DNA from: an uncultured Bacilli bacterium
GTDB lineage: Bacteria; Bacillota_I; Bacilli_A; RF39; UBA660
Assembly: GCA_934098445.1 (NCBI GenBank)
Contig: CAKOOW010000040.1
Span: forward strand, 1-10,333
Reading direction: 5' to 3'
DNA: 10,333 nucleotides
Part shown: positions 1-5,603 of the stretch, one piece after another
Position numbering within the stretch: position 1 is the first letter of the stretch
Layout of the letters: each line of letters starts with the position of its first letter
Program-made: the position numbers and the translations under genes
Notes under the pieces: generated by a model
What the model was told of the DNA's origin: nothing
Seen by the model: only the letters and a program-made list of their open reading frames with translations
Databases searched by the model: none

Positions 1-4
1 GAAT

Positions 5-1756
5 TTATACAGAGCCAACCATTTTCATACGTTTTTTACCTTCTTTTTGTTTTTCTAAAAGTTTACGTTTTCGGGAAATATCGCCACCGTAACATTTAGC
101 TAAAACATCTTTACGCATTGCGGAAATGTTTTCTCTCGCAATTACTTTGGAACCAATGCTAGCTTGAATAGGAACTTGAAATAATTGTTTAGGAATTACT
201 TCTTTTAATTTAGAAACAATTTGTTTCCCCCGATTGTAAGCAAAGTCTTTATGAACGATAACTGATAAGGCATCTACTACTTCTTTATTTAACATAATAT
301 CCATTTTAACTAAATCGCTTTCTTTATATCCGATTAATTCATAGTCAAATGAGGCATAACCCGAAGTCGCACTTTTAAGCTTATCAAAGAAATCATAAAC
401 AATCTCGGCTAAAGGGATTTCATAATGAATATTAACTCTAGTTGGATCAATATAATCCATACTAATATAGTTACCACGTTTATCTTGGCATAATTCCATA
501 ATAGCACCAATATATTCACTTGGCACAAAAATATTTGTTTTAATATAGGGTTCTTTAATCTTTAAAATAACTTGACGATCCGGCATTTTATTAGGAGAAT
601 CAACCATGATAATTTCACCATTAGTTAAAGTTACTTCATAAACAACACTAGGAGAAGTCGCAATACAATCAATATTAAATTCTCTCGTAATACGTTCGAT
701 TATAATATCCATATGTAAAAGTCCTAAGAAGCCACAACGGAAACCAAATCCTAAAGCATCAGATGTTTCTGGTTCAAAAATAAGGGACGCATCGGATAAT
801 TTGAGTTTTTCTAAGGCCTCTCTTAAGGCCGGAAATTTACTGGAATCAATAGGGAAAAGTCCTGAGTAAACCATTGGTTTCATTGGTTTATACCCTGGTA
901 ATGGTTCTTCAGCTGGATTATCTTCTAAAGTAATGGTATCCCCAACTTCAACAGTCGAAATATCTTTAATGGCCGCTACGACCCATCCTACTTCTCCTGA
1001 TACTAACTCATCCTTTTTTACTTCTTTAGGATTATTAATACCTAATTCGACAATCTCATAAGTATGATTAGACGCCATCATTTTAATGTGGTCTTTAACT
1101 TTTAAAGTACCATCAACTACTCTAACATGCACAACAACTCCCCGATAAGCATCAAAAGCACTATCAAAGATTAAAGCTCTAGTCTTCTTATGATTATCTG
1201 TTTGGGGAGCTGGGATTCTTTCGACAATCGCATCTAAAAGTTTATCTACCCCGACCCCTGTTTTACCAGAACATAAAATAATTTCATCTTCTCTAAAGCC
1301 TAAAATATCGCATAATTCTTTGGTTACTTTAGGTATATCGGCATTGGGTAAATCAATCTTATTAATAACAGGAATAATCTTTAGGTCACATTCCATCGCT
1401 AAATATAAATTAGCTAAAGTCTGAGCCTCTATTCCTTGAGCGGCATCTACTACTAGAATTGCTCCTTCACAAGCGGCAAGACTCCTAGACACTTCATAAG
1501 AAAAATCGACATGACCGGGAGTATCTATTAAATGAAAAGTGTAATCTTCATTTTGGTAATGATAATTTAATTGAACGGCATTTAATTTAATAGTGATTCC
1601 ACGTTCACGCTCAAGATCCATACTATCTAGGAGTTGTTCTTTCATTTGTCTTTTATCAACAGACCCCGTCATCTCTAAAATACGATCAGCTAAAGTGGAC
1701 TTCCCGTGGTCGATATGAGCGATAATGGAAAAGTTTCTAATATTTTGTTGTTTCAT
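5..1756 (-). CDS. lepA: Elongation factor 4 (LepA), ribosome-associated GTPase
   Basis: This is a translational GTPase of the LepA/EF4 family, which acts on the 70S ribosome and has been linked to back-translocation and to 30S biogenesis. Seen in the 583-residue product: P-loop AHIDHGKS (13-20), switch I RGIT near 52-55, DTPGH (78-82, with the catalytic-type His), NKID (132-135) and SGK (163-165). These are followed by EF-G-like domains II, III and V and the basic C-terminal tail typical of LepA (RKRKLLEKQKEGKKRMK). Length is near the usual ~600. The start at 1756 (MKQQNIRNFS) is preferred over an upstream in-frame ATG at 1786. It fits the family N-terminus and follows an SD-like GGATGTGA (1762-1769) by 5 nt. 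The TAA stop at 5-7 makes the gene complete. It is divergent from the retron, and I found no convincing promoter for it. Confidence 0.97.
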   Translation of the reverse strand: MKQQNIRNFSIIAHIDHGKSTLADRILEMTGSVDKRQMKEQLLDSMDLERERGITIKLNAVQLNYHYQNEDYTFHLIDTPGHVDFSYEVSRSLAACEGAILVVDAAQGIEAQTLANLYLAMECDLKIIPVINKIDLPNADIPKVTKELCDILGFREDEIILCSGKTGVGVDKLLDAIVERIPAPQTDNHKKTRALIFDSAFDAYRGVVVHVRVVDGTLKVKDHIKMMASNHTYEIVELGINNPKEVKKDELVSGEVGWVVAAIKDISTVEVGDTITLEDNPAEEPLPGYKPMKPMVYSGLFPIDSSKFPALREALEKLKLSDASLIFEPETSDALGFGFRCGFLGLLHMDIIIERITREFNIDCIATSPSVVYEVTLTNGEIIMVDSPNKMPDRQVILKIKEPYIKTNIFVPSEYIGAIMELCQDKRGNYISMDYIDPTRVNIHYEIPLAEIVYDFFDKLKSATSGYASFDYELIGYKESDLVKMDIMLNKEVVDALSVIVHKDFAYNRGKQIVSKLKEVIPKQLFQVPIQASIGSKVIARENISAMRKDVLAKCYGGDISRKRKLLEKQKEGKKRMKMVGSV

Positions 1757-1940
1757 AAAATTCACATCCAAGTAGTATTTTAACAAATTTTTACCGGTTT
1801 AGATAGCCTATATCGTGCTTTTTAGAAGAAAATTACTCTGATTATCGAACTAGATACTAACTTAAAATAAGAATAACTAACTAGCTAAAATTAAGAATGG
1901 TTATTTCCTCTTTAAGGTATAAACTCGTAATGATTATTTC
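1757..1940. other. AT-rich intergenic segment between lepA and the retron promoter
   Basis: This is the lepA-proximal half of a 386-nt gene-free stretch; the other half is the retron promoter and RNA. It contains no credible gene. It holds an imperfect tandem repeat at 1856-1898 (listed separately) and a small GATA/TATC dyad near 1803-1815. The lepA promoter should lie here on the minus strand. I see only a weak TAAAAT hexamer just upstream of lepA without a recognisable -35, so I make no promoter call. Confidence 0.5.
1856..1898. repeat. Imperfect tandem direct repeat upstream of the retron promoter
   Basis: Copy A is ACTAACTTAAAATAAGAAT (1856-1874). Copy B (1876-1898) contains the same 19 bases in the same order with two small insertions: AGC after the first seven bases, and one T before AAGAAT. 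The copies are adjacent. They lie about 40 nt upstream of the retron -35 box and about 100-140 nt upstream of lepA. The function is unknown. A regulator site or simple slippage in AT-rich DNA are both possible. Confidence 0.5.
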
Positions 1941-1969
1941 TTGTTTTTTAAATATTTTTGCTCTATAAT
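1941..1969 (+). promoter_or_regulatory. Sigma-A type promoter of the retron
   Basis: A -35 box TTGTTT (1941-1946) and a perfect -10 box TATAAT (1964-1969) are separated by 17 nt. The expected start, about 7 nt past the -10, is near 1976. That is the first base of the retron a1 repeat, which strongly supports this as the promoter for the noncoding RNA and the reverse transcriptase. Confidence 0.85.
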
Positions 1970-2023
1970 TAAATCAAGCAATAGCAATCGGTTTTAGGAC
2001 CACTTTGATGAGTCATCAAGGTT

Positions 2024-2035
2024 TAATAATTATTA
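2024..2035. repeat. Perfect 12-nt palindrome at the msr/msd junction
   Basis: TAATAATTATTA is its own reverse complement. In the RNA it could form a weak third msr hairpin (with G-U pairs, 2022-2037) or mark the linker between msr and msd. As DNA it could be bound by a dimeric protein. It is short and purely A/T, so chance is possible. Confidence 0.4.
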
Positions 2036-2041
2036 GGTTAT

Positions 2042-2113
2042 GTGATTATTTTACTCCAAGGGAGCTTAGCTAAATTGCATTTAGAAAAGTCCCTTTCCAT
2101 AAATTAATATCAC
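2042..2113 (+). other. msd stem-loop, template of the retron DNA
   Basis: From the base upward, GTG (2042-2044) pairs with CAC (2111-2113). ATTA (2045-2048) pairs with TAAT (2105-2108), leaving a 2-nt bulge at 2109-2110. A T/T mismatch follows, then TTTA (2050-2053) with TAAA (2100-2103), then a 4x4 internal loop. AAGGGA (2058-2063) pairs with TCCCTT (2090-2095), CTT (2065-2067) with AAG (2087-2089) past a bulged G, and CTAAAT (2070-2075) with ATTTAG (2079-2084), closed by loop TGC. That is about 26 base pairs over 72 nt, as expected for the hairpin that ends up as single-copy DNA in msDNA. Alternative pairings at the base are possible. Confidence 0.75.
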
Positions 2114-2142
2114 CTTAAGTATTGCTTATTTTAGGAGGTAAT

Positions 2143-3102
2143 ATGTGGAACCACTTAACTAAAAATAAAATTAATGAATTCATATTATCTCTTAATCTTA
2201 TTGATGATGATAATTTAACTGAGAAGCAAAATTTAAAGTTATTATATACTCTTAGTAATGAGATAGAAAAACATTATAAAGTTTTTAAAATTCCAAAGAA
2301 AAAAGGTGGATATCGTACTATCTACGAGCCAGATTTAACCTTAAAAAGAATACAAAGAAATATTCTTAATAATTGTCTTCAAGAAAGAGTTACTTCTTAT
2401 TATGCGATAGCTTATAAGAATGGTTATAATTTAATCGATAACGCCAAAGTTCACATTCAAAAGAAAGTTATTCTAAAATTAGATATAAAGGACTTTTTTC
2501 CTAGTATTAGTTTTCTTGACGTTTACAAGTATGCGTTTCCAAGACATATTTATCCTGAGGCGGTCGCTAGTCTTTTAACTAATTTAGTTACTTATAATAA
2601 CTTCTTACCCCAAGGAGCTCCTACTTCTGGCTATATTTCCAACTTAGTTTTAAGAAGTTTTGATTTAAAAATTGGGGAGTATACAAAAGAAAAAGGTATT
2701 GACTATACCAGGTATTGTGATGATATGACTTTTTCAGGTGATTTTGGCGCCTCAAAAGTAATTAGTTTCGTGAAGCAAGAACTAACCAAAAGAGGATTTA
2801 CTCTTAATAGAAGGAAAATAACGGTTATAAAAAGAAATAAGGCGCAAATAGTGACTGGAGTTGTTTGCAATCAAAACTTAAATGTACCAAGACTCTATCA
2901 GAAAAAAATCAGACAAGAAATATACTATATTACAAGGTATGGCCTTGGTAATCACTTAAAACACCTTAACTATCAAGATGATGATAAGACTTATGTTGAA
3001 AAGCTTTATGGAAAAATTTTATTTGTCTTACAGATTACCCCTCAAAATTCAGAATTTATTGAGTATAAAAAGATTTTACAAGACTTAAAAAGAACTAACT
3101 AA
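2143..3102 (+). CDS. Retron-type reverse transcriptase
   Basis: The enzyme reverse transcribes the msd part of the RNA just upstream, priming from the branching G, to make msDNA; retrons are known antiphage systems. Seen in 319 residues: retron region X NAKVH (100-104, consensus NAxxH), catalytic LDIKDFF (113-119, Asp114) and LPQGAPTSG (155-163). The catalytic YCDD box is at 191-194 in YCDDMTFSGD, and region Y VTG is at 237-239. NAxxH plus VTG distinguishes retron RTs from group II intron and DGR enzymes. No nuclease, protease or other extra domain is fused. The ATG at 2143 is chosen because AGGAGG lies at 2133-2138; an in-frame TTG at 2122 falls inside a2 and upstream of that SD. It is transcribed opposite to both neighbours, with no effector gene beside it. 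The TAA stop lies inside the inverted repeat shared with lon. Confidence 0.96.
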   Translation: MWNHLTKNKINEFILSLNLIDDDNLTEKQNLKLLYTLSNEIEKHYKVFKIPKKKGGYRTIYEPDLTLKRIQRNILNNCLQERVTSYYAIAYKNGYNLIDNAKVHIQKKVILKLDIKDFFPSISFLDVYKYAFPRHIYPEAVASLLTNLVTYNNFLPQGAPTSGYISNLVLRSFDLKIGEYTKEKGIDYTRYCDDMTFSGDFGASKVISFVKQELTKRGFTLNRRKITVIKRNKAQIVTGVVCNQNLNVPRLYQKKIRQEIYYITRYGLGNHLKHLNYQDDDKTYVEKLYGKILFVLQITPQNSEFIEYKKILQDLKRTN

Positions 3103-3151
3103 TTTATACATCTTCATTTTAGGAAGATTAAACATAAAAGTTAGTTCTTTT
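3088..3151. terminator. Probable bidirectional terminator between retron RT and lon
   Basis: AAAAGAACTAACT (3088-3100) is perfectly inverted at 3139-3151 (13 bp), ending in a T-run in either direction. The 38-nt interior carries a second hairpin, ATCTTC (3110-3115) with GAAGAT (3123-3128). The stop codons of both convergent genes (RT 3100-3102, lon 3141-3143) lie in or at the arms, so both reading frames end in nearly the same sequence. The stem is AT-rich, so efficiency is uncertain. Confidence 0.65.
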
Positions 3152-5459
3152 CATTTGACATAAAAATAACTTGATAAATTTCTTGGTAATTAGAAACACC
3201 ATGGATAGTTAGTTTATTTAAAATAGTCTTAGGTATTTCTTCCAAATTCTTTAAGTTAGCTTGGGGGATAAACACTGTCTTAATATCATTATTATAAGCT
3301 CCAATTAACTTTTCTTTAATCCCCCCTACTTCTAGGACTTCGCCATTTAACCCGATTTCTCCAGTCATAGCAATATCTTTAGGAACAGCCTTATTCAAAA
3401 GTAAACTAAGTAAACTAGTAGTTATACTAACTCCAGCGGAAGGTCCATCCTTAGGAGTAGCTCCTTCTAAGAAATGTAAATGAATATTACGATTATCAAA
3501 ATAATAATCATTAACTTTAAAATAATCTTTATTACTTCGGATATAACTAGTAGCCACCTCCACTGACTCTAAGATGACATTTCCTAAAGAACCAGTCGTA
3601 ATAATCTCCCCCTTACCTTCAAAAAGACAACACTCAATCTCCATAACTACTCCTCCTAAAGGAGTATAAGCAAGAGCATTAATAATTCCGGGAGTTTCAC
3701 TAGTTAGGAGTTTCGGAGCACAGAATTTTTTAGGTCCTAGAAATTGATTAACCATTTCGGAAGTTACATTTAATTTTAAGTCTTGATCAGTATATGCCAA
3801 GATAATCTTTCTAATTAACTGTTCCAAAGCTCTTTTTAATTCTCTTAAACCAGCCTCTTTCGTATAGAAGATAATTATCTCTTTAATAATATCTTCACTA
3901 ATCTTTAGGTCTCGAGAATTAACTAAGTAATTCTTATAAATACCGGGAACTAAATACTTCTTGGCAATATCTATTTTCTCTTCTAGAGTATAACTAGCAA
4001 GTTCAATTATCTCTAAACGATCATATAATGCGGGGGGAATATTTTCTATATCATTAGCAGACATAATAAACATTACTTCGGATAAATCAAATGGTTCTTC
4101 TAAATAATTATCGGTAAAAAGATAGTTTTGTTCTGGGTCAATGATTTCTAATAAAGCTGAGGCGGGGTCTCCATTGTAATTTTTAACCATCTTATCTACT
4201 TCATCGATAAGGATAACGGGATTTTTACAATTACACTTCTTAATAGCCTGCATAATTTTACCCATATTACTCCCAAGATAAGTTCGGCGATTGCCCATTA
4301 ATTCGGAGGTATCGCTTAAACCGCCTACACTTAGTTTATAAAATTCTCTATTTAGAGCTTTAGCAATGGCAATCGATATAGAAGTTTTACCTACGCCAGG
4401 AGCTCCCACTAAACAGATAATAGGATTCTTAAGATGAGGATTTCTTTTCTTTAAACTAGCATATTCTAAAATCCGGTCTTTAATATTCTTAAGACCATAA
4501 TGACTCTTAGAAAGATTCTTTTTAATCTTCTCAAGATCACTTTCTTCCGGATTAGTCTTATTCCAAGGTAAATTTAATATGGTATCTAAATAATTTTGAA
4601 CCACTGCTCGTTCGGGATGTCCTTCAGGTAAATAGTCTAATTTCTGAATCTCCAAGGCAATTTTCGTCTTCGTAGTATCACTTAATACTAAGTCATCTAG
4701 CATATTAAGATAAGAATTTTTAACCGTATCAGAATCTTTATCTTCACCAAGTTCTTTTTTAATCTGTTTAATTTTTTCTCTTAAAATAAACTCTCTTTGA
4801 TTAGATTCCATCTCTTCTCTTAGAGTATCTTCAATCTTTTCATCTAATTCACAGACTTCAATTTCAACCGAAATATCATAAATTAAATTAGTAGCTCTTT
4901 TTAAGGAATCTAATTCATTCATATAATTAACTTTTTTTTCAAAAGATAACGGAATAAAAGTAGTAACAATGTCGGTTAGTTTATTTAAGTCACTAATCTG
5001 AGCAATCTGGGAAAGAACGCTATTGGAAATGGTATGAGAAATGTTTATATAGGTGGTTAAAGTCTTAATTAATTTTCTTTTTAAGGCGGTCTCGGAAACA
5101 ATATCGGTTTTATTATCGAGAACGGAACTAGTAATAGCCATTAATATGGTTTTATTATCGGTTAAATGATTATATTTTTCAATTTTGACACGGGTTGTTC
5201 CTAAGATTGTTAGTCTTATGTTACCATTAGGTAAATCAATAATATTTTTGATAATGCCAACGACCCCGATTGTCGGTAAGTCAGTGATACTAGGCTCTTC
5301 TTCTAAAGTATCAGTTGGACAAACTAAAAGTAAATTGCCATTATGATGTTTATTCGAAACGGTAATTAATTGATCAGATTTTACGGTTTCTACTTTAATT
5401 TCCTGGTTTGGAAGAATGATTAAGTCTTTTAGAAGCATCACTGGTAGATAATTATTCAT
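3141..5459 (-). CDS. lon: ATP-dependent Lon protease (LonA type)
   Basis: A cytosolic AAA+ serine protease that unfolds and degrades misfolded and regulatory proteins as a hexamer. Seen in 772 residues, near the usual size: N-terminal LON substrate-binding domain (about 5-200, starting LPVMLLKDLIILP) and a helical linker (about 200-300, REKIKQIKKELGED). The AAA+ module has Walker A GAPGVGKT (352-359), Walker B VILIDE (415-420), sensor MSAND (466-470) and the YDRLE arginine (481). The S16 protease domain carries DGPSAG with Ser674 and GGIKEK with Lys715, the Ser-Lys dyad. No membrane segments, so it is not LonB. The ATG at 5459 follows SD-like GGATGTGG (5464-5471) by 4 nt. It has its own promoter at 5489-5517 and lies downstream of pheT. 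I see no CIRCE or clear heat-shock operator. It converges on the retron RT, but nothing indicates a functional link. Confidence 0.98.
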   Translation of the reverse strand: MNNYLPVMLLKDLIILPNQEIKVETVKSDQLITVSNKHHNGNLLLVCPTDTLEEEPSITDLPTIGVVGIIKNIIDLPNGNIRLTILGTTRVKIEKYNHLTDNKTILMAITSSVLDNKTDIVSETALKRKLIKTLTTYINISHTISNSVLSQIAQISDLNKLTDIVTTFIPLSFEKKVNYMNELDSLKRATNLIYDISVEIEVCELDEKIEDTLREEMESNQREFILREKIKQIKKELGEDKDSDTVKNSYLNMLDDLVLSDTTKTKIALEIQKLDYLPEGHPERAVVQNYLDTILNLPWNKTNPEESDLEKIKKNLSKSHYGLKNIKDRILEYASLKKRNPHLKNPIICLVGAPGVGKTSISIAIAKALNREFYKLSVGGLSDTSELMGNRRTYLGSNMGKIMQAIKKCNCKNPVILIDEVDKMVKNYNGDPASALLEIIDPEQNYLFTDNYLEEPFDLSEVMFIMSANDIENIPPALYDRLEIIELASYTLEEKIDIAKKYLVPGIYKNYLVNSRDLKISEDIIKEIIIFYTKEAGLRELKRALEQLIRKIILAYTDQDLKLNVTSEMVNQFLGPKKFCAPKLLTSETPGIINALAYTPLGGVVMEIECCLFEGKGEIITTGSLGNVILESVEVATSYIRSNKDYFKVNDYYFDNRNIHLHFLEGATPKDGPSAGVSITTSLLSLLLNKAVPKDIAMTGEIGLNGEVLEVGGIKEKLIGAYNNDIKTVFIPQANLKNLEEIPKTILNKLTIHGVSNYQEIYQVIFMSNEKN

Positions 5460-5488
5460 ATAACCACATCCATTTATAACTAAGTTCT

Positions 5489-5517
5489 ATAGTACCAATT
5501 TCAAAAGTATTTTACAA
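5489..5517 (-). promoter_or_regulatory. Sigma-A type promoter of lon
   Basis: On the minus strand, TTGTAA (5512-5517) and TACTAT (5489-5494) are separated by 17 nt. This predicts a start near 5482 and a short leader of about 22 nt before the lon ATG. The placement between the pheT end and lon supports independent transcription of lon. Confidence 0.65.
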
Positions 5518-5572
5518 GGATTTTTCGGTTAAATTTATGTTTTTTTTAGAATTTCTTATCTTTAAAAGAGAG

Positions 5573-5603
5573 AAAAGAAAAAAGTACTCTTTACGAATAC
5601 TTT
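5573..5603 (-). terminator. Weak Rho-independent terminator after pheT
   Basis: Directly at the pheT stop, AAAGTA (5598-5603, read on the minus strand) can pair with TACTTT (5581-5586) around an 11-nt loop, followed by a U-rich run (TTTTTTCTTTT). The stem is only 6 bp and AT-rich, so some read-through into lon is likely. Confidence 0.45.

Larger units (their letters stand above)
1976..2127 (+). ncRNA. Retron msr-msd noncoding RNA
   Basis: This is the primer-template RNA of the retron, read by the adjacent reverse transcriptase. Seen: a1 AAGCAATA (1976-1983) and its perfect complement a2 TATTGCTT (2120-2127), an 8-bp closing helix. Immediately after a1 comes GC within an AGC context, so G1984 is the expected branching guanosine whose 2'-OH primes cDNA synthesis. 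The msr part has a small hairpin (GGTT 1990-1993, loop TTAG, GACC 1998-2001). A second, 8-bp hairpin follows (2003-2010 with 2014-2021, loop AGT). The msd part is a long imperfect hairpin at 2042-2113. Known for the family: reverse transcription starts just 5' of a2 and runs back through msd, leaving branched RNA-DNA. Inferred DNA length is about 75-85 nt; the exact msr/msd border cannot be read from sequence. The layout promoter, a1, msr, msd, a2, SD, RT is that of classical retrons. Confidence 0.88.

Noticed and set aside
1757..1786. Longer lepA start at 1786
   Set aside because: The extra ten residues are not typical of LepA, and the GGATGTGA ribosome site fits the start at 1756.
1897..1968. 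Small plus-strand frame encoding a 23-residue hydrophobic peptide (MVISSLRYKLVMIISCFLNIFAL)
   Set aside because: No Shine-Dalgarno before the ATG, and it runs through the retron promoter and ends inside its -10 box. AT-rich DNA gives hydrophobic short frames by chance. It is worth a look only if conserved in relatives, since small membrane peptides can be effectors.
2122..2142. TTG start extending the RT by seven residues
   Set aside because: The codon is inside the a2 repeat and upstream of the strong AGGAGG that serves ATG 2143.
2143..3102. RT as group II intron maturase, DGR or abortive-infection RT
   Set aside because: No maturase or endonuclease domain, no intron domain V/VI motifs nearby, no template/variable repeat pair. 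NAxxH, VTG and the flanking msr-msd fit a retron.
3141..5459. Lon as the dedicated effector of the retron
   Set aside because: It is a full-length housekeeping-type LonA with its own promoter on the opposite strand, so adjacency alone is not evidence of a functional pair.
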